Source: Blastococcus litoris
Lineage (GTDB): Bacteria > Actinomycetota > Actinomycetes > Mycobacteriales > Geodermatophilaceae
DNA: 64,000 nucleotides
Reading direction: 5' to 3'
Assembly: GCF_003075095.1 (NCBI RefSeq)
Contig: NZ_QCZF01000009.1
Coordinates: 124,001 to 188,000 of the forward strand
The translations under genes were made by a program, and so were the position numbers. Shown piece after piece: positions 1 through 10,013 of the stretch. Numbering within the stretch: the first letter of the stretch is position 1; every line of letters starts with the position of its first letter. The notes beneath the pieces were generated by a model that was not told the origin of the DNA, made no database searches, and worked only from the letters and a program-made list of their open reading frames with translations.

Positions 1-1
1 G

Positions 2-316
2 GCCATGGCCGCCGGCGCGCCGATCGTGGCCAGCGACCTCGACGCGTTCGCCCGGGTGCTGGAGGACGGGCAGGCCGGGGTGCTGGTGCGGCGCGGCGAC
101 GCCGCCGCGCTCGCCCGGGCGCTGTCCGGGCTGCTCGCCGACCCGGCGCGCCGGGCCGAGCTCGCCGCCGCGGGTCCGCGCGCCGCGGCGGCCTACGACT
201 GGCAGGTGCTGGCCCGCCGGATCCTCGCCGTCTACGAGACCGTGGTGCTGCCCGGCGGCGGGGCGGTCAGCGCGGCGGAGGACGCGGACGTCCCACCGGG
301 GCCGACGCACCGCTAG
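2..316 (+). CDS. pimA: Glycosyltransferase group 1 C-terminus, PimA-like (5' truncated)
   Basis: The window opens inside this gene; only the last 104 residues are visible and the true start lies upstream. The stretch [12 protein letters not shown] and the following [17 protein letters not shown] match the nucleotide-sugar-binding end of GT4 (GT-B fold) transferases, as in phosphatidylinositol mannosyltransferase PimA, which puts the first mannose on phosphatidylinositol at the inner membrane face. The C-terminal helix ([16 protein letters not shown]) is typical of the family. A pimA gene shortly upstream of the pdxS region is a common actinobacterial arrangement, which supports PimA over another GT4 enzyme; the acceptor cannot be proved from this fragment. 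Its TAG stop forms the start of the TAGCCT element used by the next gene. Confidence 0.75.
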   Translation, partial: AMAAGAPIVASDLDAFARVLEDGQAGVLVRRGDAAALARALSGLLADPARRAELAAAGPRAAAAYDWQVLARRILAVYETVVLPGGGAVSAAEDADVPPGPTHR

Positions 317-319
317 CCT
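314..319 (+). promoter_or_regulatory. -10 element TAGCCT, leaderless promoter for the LemA-like gene
   Basis: TAGCCT fits the actinobacterial TAnnnT -10 consensus and ends 8 bases before the GTG at 328, so transcription would start at or next to the start codon. It overlaps the TAG stop of the preceding gene. No convincing -35 is visible. Confidence 0.5.
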
Positions 320-327
320 CCGTCCCC

Positions 328-864
328 GTGACGCCCGACGCCTGGTTGCTGCTCGTCGGCGCGCTCGTGCTCCTGCTCGCCGCCTGGGTCGCCTGGACGC
401 TCACCCGGCTCGGCCGGCTGGAGGACCGCGTCGAGCGGGCCTGGCTGGCCCTCGACACCCAGCTGCAGCGGCGCGCCGGCCTGGCCGAGGAGCTGGCCCG
501 CGACTACCCGGCGGCCGTCGGGGAGGACCGCGCCGAGTACCTGGCCGCCTTCGCGGCGGACGCCCGCCGGCCGGTGGACGGCGACCGCGAGCTGTCCGAG
601 AACGCCCTCGGCCGCGAGCTGCGCGAGCTGCCGGGGGACCTGCGGGGGGTGCCGCACTCGCTCCGGACCGACCTGGAGGGCACCGGGATCCGGGTGGGCC
701 TCGCCCGGCGCTTCTACAACGACGCGGTGCGCGACACCCGCGCGCTGCGCCGCTCGCGGCTGGCCCGCCTGCTGCGCCTGCACGGCCGCCGCCCGGTGCC
801 GCGTTTCTTCGACATCGACGACCGCGTCGAGCAGGCGGCCGGGGCCGGTCGGCCCGCTCGCTGA
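328..864 (+). CDS. LemA-like single-pass membrane protein
   Basis: 178 residues. An N-terminal hydrophobic segment (about residues 5-26, [19 protein letters not shown]) anchors the protein. The rest is helical and charged, with the R-x-x-x-x-A-W-x-x-L-D-x-Q-L-x-R-R heptad region near residues 35-52 and an [11 protein letters not shown] segment near 125-138 that resemble LemA proteins. The family has no settled function. The GTG start at 328 is chosen because it directly follows the hydrophobic-segment frame opening and sits 8 bases after TAGCCT. It lies between the pimA end and pdxS. Confidence 0.7.
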   Translation: MTPDAWLLLVGALVLLLAAWVAWTLTRLGRLEDRVERAWLALDTQLQRRAGLAEELARDYPAAVGEDRAEYLAAFAADARRPVDGDRELSENALGRELRELPGDLRGVPHSLRTDLEGTGIRVGLARRFYNDAVRDTRALRRSRLARLLRLHGRRPVPRFFDIDDRVEQAAGAGRPAR

Positions 865-870
865 CCGCCG

Positions 871-876
871 TAGGAT
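871..876 (+). promoter_or_regulatory. -10 element TAGGAT upstream of pdxS
   Basis: TAGGAT is a good TAnnnT match in otherwise GC-rich DNA and sits just after the LemA-like stop. It would give a leader of roughly 35 bases before the pdxS GTG at 918. No clear -35 is seen. Confidence 0.45.
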
Positions 877-917
877 CGGCCTTCCGAAGATCGTCCGACG
901 ACCGGTTAGGCATCCCC

Positions 918-1814
918 GTGTCCGCGCAGACCCCCTCCACCGGCACCGACCGCGTCAAGCGCGGCATGGCCGAGCAGCTCAAGGGCGGCGTCATCATGGA
1001 CGTCGTCACGCCCGACCAGGCGAAGATCGCCGAGGACGCCGGCGCGGTGGCCGTCATGGCCCTGGAGCGGGTCCCCGCCGACATCCGGGCCCAGGGCGGC
1101 ATCGCGCGGATGAGCGACCCCGACATGATCGAGGGCATCATCGGCGCCGTCTCGATCCCGGTGATGGCGAAGGCCCGCATCGGCCACTTCGTCGAGGCGC
1201 AGGTCCTGCAGGCGCTCGGGGTCGACTACATCGACGAGTCCGAGGTGCTGACCCCGGCCGACGAGGCGCACCACATCGCCAAGTCGCAGTTCACGGTGCC
1301 GTTCGTGTGCGGTGCCACCGACCTCGGCGAGGCGCTCCGGCGGATCTCCGAGGGCGCGGCGATGATCCGCTCCAAGGGCGAGGCCGGCACCGGCAACGTC
1401 GTCGAGGCCACCCGGCACATGCGCTCGATCCGTGCCGGAATCAAGGCGCTCGGCACGCTCGACGAGACCGAGCTCTTCGTCGCGGCCAAGGAGCTGCGCG
1501 CGCCCTACGACCTCGTCGTCGAGGTGGCGCGGCTGGGCAAGCTGCCCGTCGTCCTGTTCACCGCCGGCGGCATCGCCACGCCCGCGGACGCCGCGATGAT
1601 GATGCAGCTCGGCGCCGAGGGCGTCTTCGTCGGTTCCGGCATCTTCAAGTCCGGCGACCCCGCGCAGCGGGCCGCCGCGATCGTGCAGGCGACGACGTTC
1701 CACGACGACCCCGACGTCATCGCCAAGGTGTCGCGCGGCCTGGGCGAGCCCATGGTCGGCATCAACGTCTCCACGCTCCCGGAGAGCGAGCGGTACGCCA
1801 CTCGGGGCTGGTGA
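918..1814 (+). CDS. pdxS: Pyridoxal 5'-phosphate synthase subunit PdxS
   Basis: 298 residues, the usual length. PdxS makes PLP from ribose 5-phosphate, glyceraldehyde 3-phosphate and ammonia delivered by PdxT; twelve subunits form the synthase core. The start of the barrel ([22 protein letters not shown]), the ERVPADIR segment, the Schiff-base lysine region [14 protein letters not shown] and the phosphate-binding [11 protein letters not shown] and [10 protein letters not shown] loops are all present. The GTG at 918 gives a normal N-terminus. The partner pdxT is not adjacent: a membrane-protein gene starts inside the last codons (GTGA overlap) and separates them. Confidence 0.97.
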   Translation: MSAQTPSTGTDRVKRGMAEQLKGGVIMDVVTPDQAKIAEDAGAVAVMALERVPADIRAQGGIARMSDPDMIEGIIGAVSIPVMAKARIGHFVEAQVLQALGVDYIDESEVLTPADEAHHIAKSQFTVPFVCGATDLGEALRRISEGAAMIRSKGEAGTGNVVEATRHMRSIRAGIKALGTLDETELFVAAKELRAPYDLVVEVARLGKLPVVLFTAGGIATPADAAMMMQLGAEGVFVGSGIFKSGDPAQRAAAIVQATTFHDDPDVIAKVSRGLGEPMVGINVSTLPESERYATRGW

Positions 1815-2923
1815 GCACCGCGGGCGACGACCGCGTCCGGGGGATCGACCTCGCCCGCGGTCTCGCCGTCCTCGGCATGTTCGGGGCGCACCTGCGGATC
1901 GGCACCGAGCTGACGGCCGATCCGTCGAGCTGGGCGGCGGTCGTCGACGGCCGCTCGTCGGTCCTGTTCGCCACGCTCGCCGGCGTGTCGATGGCCCTGC
2001 TCTCCGGGCGCGGACGCCCGGCCGAGGGCGTGGACCTCGTCCGCGCCCGGGTGCGCATCCTGGTCCGGGCCGCCTGGGTGTTCGCCATCGGCGCGGCGCT
2101 GGAGTGGCTGGACACCTTCGTCGCGATCATCCTCCCCGTCTACGCCGTCCTCTTCGTCCTCGCGCTGCCCTTCCTGCGCTGGTCGCCCGGCCGGCTGTTC
2201 GTGACCGCGGGGGCGATCGCGCTCGTGGGCCCGCCGCTGGACGCCCTCCTCGGGCAGGTCCTCTCGGTCGCCGACGCGGAGTCGCACTACGTCGCCGAGC
2301 TGCTGGTTACCGGCACCTACCCGGCGATGCTGTGGCTGGCCTTCGTGCTGGTGGGCCTCGGTGTGGGTCGGCTCGACCTGGCCAGCGGGGGCGTCCGCGC
2401 GCGCCTGGCCGGCGCCGGCGCCCTCGCCGCGGTGCTCGGCTACGGCGGCGGCTGGATGAGCACCCGGGCCCTGGCCGACGGTCTGCCCTCGGCCGGGCCC
2501 GAGGAGGGCTTCGCCTCGCCGGTGGGGGAGTGGCGGGCCGCCTGGTTCTCCGGCGCGGAGCCGCACAGCGGCACGACGTTCGAGCTGGTCGGGTCCTGCG
2601 GGTTCGCCGTCCTCGTCGTCGCCGCCTGCCTGGTCGTGGCCGACCGGCTGCCGCTGCTCACCTACCCGGTGCGGGCCGTCGGGGCGTTGGCGCTGTCGGT
2701 GTACACCGCCCAGATCGTCGTCCTCTGGGCGTTGCTGCAGGTGGGGGACGACCGGCCGGAGGGCGTCGGGCTGTGGCTGGGATTCGTCGTCAGCGCCCTC
2801 GCCGGTGCCGGCCTCTGGTGGTGGCGGATCGGCCGCGGCCCGCTCGAGCGGCTCCTCACCTGGAGCTCCCGCCGGGCCGCCGACGTCGGCCCGGCGTCCC
2901 GGACGCCGGAACCGCGGACGTAG
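1811..2923 (+). CDS. Polytopic membrane protein, DUF1624/DUF418 acyltransferase-like
   Basis: 370 residues with about ten hydrophobic segments. The N-terminal signature [20 protein letters not shown] matches the heparan-alpha-glucosaminide N-acetyltransferase (DUF1624)/DUF418 group, whose conserved R-x-x-D-x-x-R-G motif leads the first membrane helix. The C-terminal segment [19 protein letters not shown] resembles the DUF418 end. Such proteins are thought to move acyl groups across the membrane, but substrate and reaction here are unknown. The GTG at 1811 overlaps the pdxS stop by four bases, so its translation is probably coupled to pdxS. Its TAG stop forms part of the pdxT -10 element. Confidence 0.7.
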   Translation: MSTAGDDRVRGIDLARGLAVLGMFGAHLRIGTELTADPSSWAAVVDGRSSVLFATLAGVSMALLSGRGRPAEGVDLVRARVRILVRAAWVFAIGAALEWLDTFVAIILPVYAVLFVLALPFLRWSPGRLFVTAGAIALVGPPLDALLGQVLSVADAESHYVAELLVTGTYPAMLWLAFVLVGLGVGRLDLASGGVRARLAGAGALAAVLGYGGGWMSTRALADGLPSAGPEEGFASPVGEWRAAWFSGAEPHSGTTFELVGSCGFAVLVVAACLVVADRLPLLTYPVRAVGALALSVYTAQIVVLWALLQVGDDRPEGVGLWLGFVVSALAGAGLWWWRIGRGPLERLLTWSSRRAADVGPASRTPEPRT

Positions 2924-2926
2924 CCT
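2921..2926 (+). promoter_or_regulatory. -10 element TAGCCT, leaderless promoter for pdxT
   Basis: TAGCCT begins with the stop codon of the preceding membrane gene and ends 8 bases before the pdxT GTG at 2935. The geometry is the same as at 314-319. pdxT may therefore have its own leaderless transcript besides read-through from pdxS. Confidence 0.5.
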
Positions 2927-2934
2927 CGTCGGTC

Positions 2935-3569
2935 GTGCCCGCCGTCCCTGCCCGCCCGTCGATCGGCGTCCTGGCCCTGCAGGGCGACGTGCGCGAGCAC
3001 CTGGCCGCCCTGGCCGACCTGGGTGCCGAGCCGCGCGCGGTGCGCCGCCCGGAGGAGCTGGCGGGGGTCGCCGGGCTGGTGCTGCCGGGCGGTGAGTCGA
3101 CGACCATCGTCAAGCTGGCCGCCCGCTCCGGGTTGCTCGAGCCGCTCCGGACGGCGGTGCGCGCCGGTCTGCCCGCCTACGGGTCGTGCGCCGGGATGAT
3201 CCTGCTGGCCGACCGCATCCTGGACGCGCCGCCGGACCAGGAGACGGTCGGCGGGCTCGACGTGACCGTCCGCCGGAACGCCTTCGGCCGCCAGGTCGAC
3301 TCCTTCGAGTCCGACGTGGAGCTGGGGCTGGACGGAGGCCCCCTGCACGCGGTGTTCATCCGCGCCCCCTGGGTGGAGGAGGCCGGTGCCGGCGTCGAGG
3401 TGCTCGGCCGCGTCGTGGGCGGAGCGGCCGACGGTAGGATCGTGGCCGTCCGCCAGGGAAACCTGGTGGCCACGAGCTTCCACCCCGAACTCACCGGGGA
3501 CCGCCGGGTGCACGCGCTGTTCGTCGACATCGTCCGCCGTCACCTGGCCGAGCGCAGCGAGGAGAACTC

Positions 3570-3573
<4 letters not shown>
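2935..3573 (+). CDS. pdxT: Pyridoxal 5'-phosphate synthase glutaminase subunit PdxT
   Basis: 212 residues. PdxT hydrolyses glutamine and channels ammonia to PdxS. Family marks are visible: the oxyanion-region [11 protein letters not shown], the LPGGESTT motif, the nucleophile in YGSCAGM (Cys85) and the His183/Glu185 pair in FHPEL. The GTG at 2935 gives the normal N-terminus ([10 protein letters not shown] begins at residue 9). The stop overlaps the yebC start (ATGA). A TAGGAT sequence inside this gene at 3435-3440 could serve yebC, but no other support was seen. Confidence 0.96.
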
Positions 3574-4322
<749 letters not shown>

Positions 4323-4395
4323 GTCCCACCCGCCACATCCGGCACGGGAGGACCGGCGCGTCGACTTGCGCAACGGGAGCGTCTCGTTCCCCTGG

Positions 4396-4401
4396 TAGCT
4401 T
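4396..4401 (+). promoter_or_regulatory. -10 element TAGCTT upstream of the L,D-transpeptidase gene
   Basis: TAGCTT fits TAnnnT and is the only AT-richer hexamer in the 127-base gap after yebC. It predicts a leader of about 40 bases before GTG 4450. No matching -35 at normal spacing. Confidence 0.35.
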
Positions 4402-4449
4402 CGCCGCCGCAGGCGCACGGGCCCTGCACGAGCGACGCGGGGGCGTGCG

Positions 4450-5436
4450 GTGGCGGGGACAGCGGGGCGTCGGGGCGGTCGCGCCCTCCGGGCACTGGTC
4501 GTGCTGGCGGTGGCGACGGCGGGTGCGGGCGGACTGGTGCCCAGCGGACCGCCCCCGGTGGCGGCCCTGGTCGATCCGGCGTCCGCGGACCGGCCGCCGG
4601 TGGCGACCCCGAGCGCGCCGCCGGCCCCGGATCCGCTGCGACTGCGCCTGGAGCTCCCGCGGGGCTACGGCACGGTGGCCGCCCGCGCCGCCCGGGCCGC
4701 GGCCGAAGCCGGAGCGGCCCGGGTCGCCGCCGAGGCGGAGGCCGCCGCCGCAGCCGCTGCCGCGGAGGCGGCGGGCTCGGCGGCCGCCCGGCGCTCGCCC
4801 GCCCCCCGGACGGGTGCCGCACCGTCCGCTGCCTCCACCCCTGCGCCGGCACGGCTCCCCCTGGGGGTCGACCCGGGGTCCTCGACCCAGGTGGTCACAG
4901 TGGTCGCGCCGTCGGCCGGGTCGACGAGCGCGACGCTCACCGCCTGGGAGCTCGGGGCGGGCGGCTGGACGGCGGTCCTGGGCCCGGTGAGCGCCCGGAT
5001 CGGGTCGGCAGGGGTCGGGCGGGCCAGCGAGACCAGCACGAGGACGCCCGCCGGCACGTTCACGCTCACCGAGGCGTTCGGCCGCGCCGGCGATCCCGGC
5101 ACGGCGCTGCCGTACCGCGTGGTCGACGGCGACGACTGGTGGGTCTCGGACGTGAACAGCCCCCGCTACAACCAGTACGCCGAGTGCGCGCCCGGGACCT
5201 GCGACTTCAGCGAGGCGGCGAGCGAGAACCTCTACGCCGAGCCGGCGTACCAGTACGCCGTCGTCATCGACTACAACCGCGGTGGCACCCCCGGCGCCGG
5301 GTCGGCCTTCTTCCTGCACGTGAGCAACGGGGCGGCGACGGCCGGGTGCGTCGCGATCGACGCCGGTAGCCTGACCTCCCTGCTGCGGTGGCTCGACCCG
5401 TCGGCGCGTCCGCTGATCGCCATCGGGGTCGGCTGA
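4450..5436 (+). CDS. Secreted L,D-transpeptidase family (YkuD) protein
   Basis: 328 residues. The N-terminus (basic RRGGRALRA, then a hydrophobic run ending in alanines near residue 38) looks like a signal peptide or anchor. An alanine/glutamate-rich helix at about 75-115 and a proline/alanine linker follow. The C-terminal domain holds the YkuD-type signature: His290 in FFLHVSNG and nucleophile Cys300 in ATAGCVAID. Such enzymes make 3-3 cross-links in peptidoglycan or attach proteins to it. The motif reads A-G-C rather than the common H-G-C, as in a secreted actinobacterial subgroup. The gene has its own promoter-like element and probably does not belong to the ruv operon. The GTG start is the earliest one that keeps the basic leader. 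Confidence 0.82.
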   Translation: MAGTAGRRGGRALRALVVLAVATAGAGGLVPSGPPPVAALVDPASADRPPVATPSAPPAPDPLRLRLELPRGYGTVAARAARAAAEAGAARVAAEAEAAAAAAAAEAAGSAAARRSPAPRTGAAPSAASTPAPARLPLGVDPGSSTQVVTVVAPSAGSTSATLTAWELGAGGWTAVLGPVSARIGSAGVGRASETSTRTPAGTFTLTEAFGRAGDPGTALPYRVVDGDDWWVSDVNSPRYNQYAECAPGTCDFSEAASENLYAEPAYQYAVVIDYNRGGTPGAGSAFFLHVSNGAATAGCVAIDAGSLTSLLRWLDPSARPLIAIGVG

Positions 5437-5477
5437 CCCGTCCCGCGTGTTGCGCGTCCACCGTCGGCAGCTGCGGT

Positions 5478-5483
5478 TAGCGT
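5478..5483 (+). promoter_or_regulatory. -10 element TAGCGT upstream of ruvC
   Basis: TAGCGT lies 37 bases before the ruvC ATG at 5521 and fits TAnnnT. It would drive ruvC-ruvA-ruvB. It argues against the in-frame GTG at 5482, which falls inside the element. Confidence 0.4.
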
Positions 5484-5520
5484 GGGTCGAACAGGCGTTC
5501 GGCTGACCAGGGGGCTCCAC

Positions 5521-6087
5521 ATGCGCGTGCTCGGCATCGACCCGGGCCTCACCCGGTGCGGGTGGGGCGTGGTCGACGGGCGTCCCGGCGCCCGGCCGAC
5601 CGCGGTCGGGGTGGGCGTCGTCCGCACCATGGCCGAGCTCGACCTGGAGCTGCGGCTGCTGGAGCTGCACACGGCGGTGACGGGGCTCCTGCGCGAGCAC
5701 CGGCCCGACGTCGTCGCGATCGAGCGGGTGTTCACGCAGAACAACAAGGGCACCGCGACGGGGACGGCGCAGGCCGCCGGCGTGGCCGCGCTCGCCGCGG
5801 CCCAGGCCGACCGGCCGGTCGCGTGGCACACCCCGAGCGAGGTCAAGGCCGCCATCTCCGGCAACGGCCGCGCGGACAAGGAGCAGGTCACCCTCATGGT
5901 CACCCGGGTCCTGGGGCTCGCCTCCCCGCCGAAGCCGGCCGACGCCGCCGACGCCCTCGCGCTGGCCGTCTGCCACGCCTGGCGGGGCCCGGCGCAGCAG
6001 CGGCTTCGCGTCGCGGCCCTGGCCGGCGGCATCGGCGCTCCCGTCGTGCAGCGGACGCTGCCGCGCTGGACGGGGGTGGCCCGGTGA
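5521..6087 (+). CDS. ruvC: Crossover junction endodeoxyribonuclease RuvC
   Basis: 188 residues. RuvC cleaves Holliday junctions symmetrically once RuvAB has positioned them. The catalytic acidic residues are recognisable: Asp in [14 protein letters not shown], Glu in [11 protein letters not shown], and the Asp pair in [12 protein letters not shown]. The ATG at 5521 is chosen because family proteins begin M-R-V-L-G-I-D; a GTG 39 bases upstream would add a non-conserved tail and would lie in the likely promoter. The stop overlaps ruvA (GTGA). Confidence 0.96.
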   Translation: MRVLGIDPGLTRCGWGVVDGRPGARPTAVGVGVVRTMAELDLELRLLELHTAVTGLLREHRPDVVAIERVFTQNNKGTATGTAQAAGVAALAAAQADRPVAWHTPSEVKAAISGNGRADKEQVTLMVTRVLGLASPPKPADAADALALAVCHAWRGPAQQRLRVAALAGGIGAPVVQRTLPRWTGVAR

Positions 6088-6712
6088 TCGCCTCGGTGTT
6101 CGGCCGGGTCGCCGCCGTCTCGCCCGACGGCGCGGTCGTGGAGGTCGGCGGCATCGGCCTGGCCGTGCAGTGCACCCCGGGCACCATCGCCCGGCTCCAG
6201 CCCGGGGAGACCGCCCGCCTGTCGACCAGCCTGGTCGTGCGCGAGGACTCCCTCACCCTCTACGGGTTCGCCGACGACGACGAGCGACAGCTGTTCGAGC
6301 TCCTGCAGACGGCCAACGGCGTCGGCCCTCGGCTCGCGCAGGCGGTCCTGGCCATCCACCCACCGCGCGAGGTGCGCCGCGCCGTCTCGATGGCCGACGT
6401 CAAGGCGCTCATGCAGGTGCCGGGCATCGGCAAGAAGGGCGCCGAGCGGCTCATCCTCGAGCTCCGCGACCGGCTGGGGTCCACGACGAGCGACACGTCC
6501 CTGGACGCGCCGTCCGGGCTGCCCTCGGTGACGCCGGTCGCCCCGTGGCGCGACCAGCTCACCTCCGCCCTCGTGGGGCTCGGCTGGTCGGCCAAGGAGG
6601 CCGACACCGCGCTGGGCCAGCTCGCCCCCGTCGCCGACGAGCAGCTCGCCGCGACCGGCGCGGTCGAGGTCGCGGTCCTCCTGCGCCAGGCGCTGCAGCT
6701 GCTGGGCCGGCA

Positions 6713-6716
<4 letters not shown>
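6084..6716 (+). CDS. ruvA: Holliday junction branch migration protein RuvA
   Basis: 210 residues. RuvA tetramers bind the four-way junction and load RuvB. The N-terminal OB fold ([24 protein letters not shown]), the helix-hairpin-helix pair ([14 protein letters not shown] and [20 protein letters not shown]) and the C-terminal RuvB-contact domain ([20 protein letters not shown]) follow in order. Four-base GTGA overlaps with ruvC and ruvB imply coupled translation of all three subunits. Confidence 0.97.
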
Positions 6717-7858
<1,142 letters not shown>

Positions 7859-8025
7859 ACTCCCGCACGCTGGCGCGCAACTCGTCCCGGCCGCGGCCGC
7901 GCGCGTCCGTCCGGTCGCCCCTGGGCGTGAGCCGCCGTGCACGAGGCAACCGATGCACCCGAGCGGTCCCACCCGGGACCGCACCCACCGCGGAGCAGGA
8001 CGCGCGGTAGAGAGGCACACCTGTC

Positions 8026-8358
8026 GTGGAGTACTTTCCGATCCTCGTCTTCGTCGCGCTGGCGCTGCTGCTGTTCGTGCTGCCGGCCCGGCAGCGCAAG
8101 CGGATGCAGCAGCAGGCGCAGGAGCTGCAGAACTCGCTGACCATCGGTACGCCGGTGATGACCAGCGGGGGTCTCTACGGGACCGTCGCCGCGCTGGACG
8201 AGAAGACCGTCGACCTGGAGATCGCGCCCGGCGTCGTCGTCACCTTCCTGCGGCCGGCGATCGTGGAGGTCCGCACGCCGGCCGGCACGCTCGACGAGGG
8301 CACCGACTCCGGCACGCCCGGCACGGCCGGGGAGCGCCCCGCCGACGGCACCCTCTGA
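8026..8358 (+). CDS. yajC: Preprotein translocase subunit YajC
   Basis: 110 residues. A single N-terminal membrane helix (YFPILVFVALALLLFVLP) is followed by RQRKRMQQQ and the small cytosolic domain with the conserved GTPVMTSGGLYGTV and FLRPAIVEV. YajC associates with SecDF and SecYEG at the inner membrane and aids protein export and membrane insertion. The GTG at 8026 places the helix right at the N-terminus as usual. secD follows after 14 bases. Confidence 0.93.
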   Translation: MEYFPILVFVALALLLFVLPARQRKRMQQQAQELQNSLTIGTPVMTSGGLYGTVAALDEKTVDLEIAPGVVVTFLRPAIVEVRTPAGTLDEGTDSGTPGTAGERPADGTL

Positions 8359-8372
8359 GCCGGGGGACCACC

Positions 8373-10013
8373 GTGGCCAACCGCTCCCTGCCCGCGGGCC
8401 GCTACTTCGCGGCCTTCGCGCTGATCGTCGCCATCCTCTACGGCCTCATCTACTTCACCGGCAGCACCCGCACCCCCCAGCTCGGGCTCGACCTGCGCGG
8501 CGGGACGACGGTCACGCTGACCGCCCGGACCCCGGACGGGCAGTCGCCGGCACCGGAGGACCTCGAGCTGGCCCGCCAGATCATCGAGCAGCGGGTCAAC
8601 GGCCTCGGCGTCGCCGAGGCCGAGGTGGTGACCGAGGGCGACTCGAACATCGTCATCTCGGTGCCCGGCGACGACGGCGAGCAGGCGCGTGAACTGGGCC
8701 AGACCGCGCAGCTGCGCTTCCGGCCGGTCCTCAGCGGACCGGAGCCGGCCACCCCGGCGCCGGAGAGCGCCACGCCGACCGACACCGCCGCGCCGACGGA
8801 CAGCGCGGCGCCCACCGACACCGCGGCCCCCTCCGACAGCGCGGCGCCCACCGACCCCGCCGCGGCCACCGGGTCGGCCGCACCGTCGGGCGACGCGGTC
8901 GAGGACCCCGAGGCCGACACCGACCGCCCCGCCGTCACGCAGGAGGAGGCCCAGGCCGAGTACGCGACCCTGACCTGCGACACCGAGGCCGCCGGGACCG
9001 TCGACCGGCCCGAGGACTACGTGGCCTCGTGCAGCGAGGACGGCACTGCCAAGTACCTGCTCGGTCCCGCGGTCGTCGAGGGGACCGCCGTCACCGACGC
9101 GTCCGCGGGCACCCGGTCCGGGACCGGCGAGTGGATCGTCCAGCTGGACTTCGACAACGACGGCTCGGCCGCCTGGGCCGCCTACACCGCGGCGAACATC
9201 GGCCAGAGCGTCGGGATCACCCTCGACGGCCGGGTCATCTCCGCCCCGACGATCAACTCCGCCATCTCCGGCGGCACCGAGATCTCGGGCAGCTTCGACC
9301 AGGAGTCGGCGACGGAGCTGGCGAACCAGCTCAAGTACGGGGCGCTCCCGCTGAGCTTCACGCAGGCGACGGCGCAGTCGATCTCCACCGAGCTGGGTGA
9401 GGAGCAGCTGCGCGCAGGCCTCATCGCCGGCGCCATCGGCGTCGCGCTCGTCTTCGTGTACTCGCTGGTCTACTACCGCCTGCTCGGCCTGGTCATGATC
9501 GCCAGCCTGGTGCTGTCCGGTGTCGTGGTCTACGCCTGCCTGGTCCTGCTCGGGCGGCAGATCGGGTTCACGCTGAGCCTCGCCGGGATCGCCGGCTTCA
9601 TCGTGGCGCTCGGCATCACCGCCGACTCCTTCGTCGTCTACTTCGAACGGCTCAAGGACGAGATCCGGGAGGGGCGCAGCTTCCGCTCGGCCGTCCCGCG
9701 GGCGTGGGTCCGGGCGCGCCGGACGATCCTCTCCGCCGACGCGGTGAGCTTCCTCGCCGCCGCGATCCTCTACCTGCTGGCGATCGGTGACGTGAAGGGC
9801 TTCGCGTTCACCCTGGGCATGTCGACGGTGCTCGACCTGGTCGTCGTCTTCCTCTTCACCCACCCGCTGATCGCGGTGCTGTCCCGCTTCCGCTCGTTCG
9901 GGAGCAGCCGCATCTCCGGGCTGGGCAGGGTCGAGCACACCCGCCGGCCCGCAGGCGCGTCCCCCGTGGCCGGACGAGACCTCGTCGGCGCGGCAGACAG
10001 GAGCACGTCATGA
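8373..10013 (+). CDS. secD: Protein translocase subunit SecD
   Basis: 546 residues. SecD with SecF uses the proton motive force to pull exported proteins through the Sec channel. One N-terminal membrane helix (about 10-28) is followed by the P1 region (GLDLRGGTTVTL; IIEQRVNGLGVAEAEV), then GTEISGSFDQESATELANQLKYGALPL-type sequence leading into five C-terminal membrane helices with GITADSFVVYFERLKDE. An acidic, alanine/proline/threonine repeat insert lies at about residues 125-185. The start is the GTG at 8373, 14 bases after yajC. The stop overlaps secF (ATGA). Confidence 0.95.
   Translation: MANRSLPAGRYFAAFALIVAILYGLIYFTGSTRTPQLGLDLRGGTTVTLTARTPDGQSPAPEDLELARQIIEQRVNGLGVAEAEVVTEGDSNIVISVPGDDGEQARELGQTAQLRFRPVLSGPEPATPAPESATPTDTAAPTDSAAPTDTAAPSDSAAPTDPAAATGSAAPSGDAVEDPEADTDRPAVTQEEAQAEYATLTCDTEAAGTVDRPEDYVASCSEDGTAKYLLGPAVVEGTAVTDASAGTRSGTGEWIVQLDFDNDGSAAWAAYTAANIGQSVGITLDGRVISAPTINSAISGGTEISGSFDQESATELANQLKYGALPLSFTQATAQSISTELGEEQLRAGLIAGAIGVALVFVYSLVYYRLLGLVMIASLVLSGVVVYACLVLLGRQIGFTLSLAGIAGFIVALGITADSFVVYFERLKDEIREGRSFRSAVPRAWVRARRTILSADAVSFLAAAILYLLAIGDVKGFAFTLGMSTVLDLVVVFLFTHPLIAVLSRFRSFGSSRISGLGRVEHTRRPAGASPVAGRDLVGAADRSTS
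8746..8925 (+). repeat. Low-complexity APTD-type repeat inside secD
   Basis: The DNA encodes near-perfect five- to six-residue units of the type A-A-P-T-D-(T/S), about seven in a row, ending in an acidic stretch (EDPEADTD). It falls in the extracytoplasmic P1 domain, where many actinobacterial SecD proteins have a variable acidic insert. Such tandem repeats tend to change copy number between strains. Confidence 0.8.

Noticed and set aside
5482-5520. An upstream GTG start for ruvC
   Set aside because: It adds 13 non-conserved residues and falls inside the probable TAGCGT -10 element.
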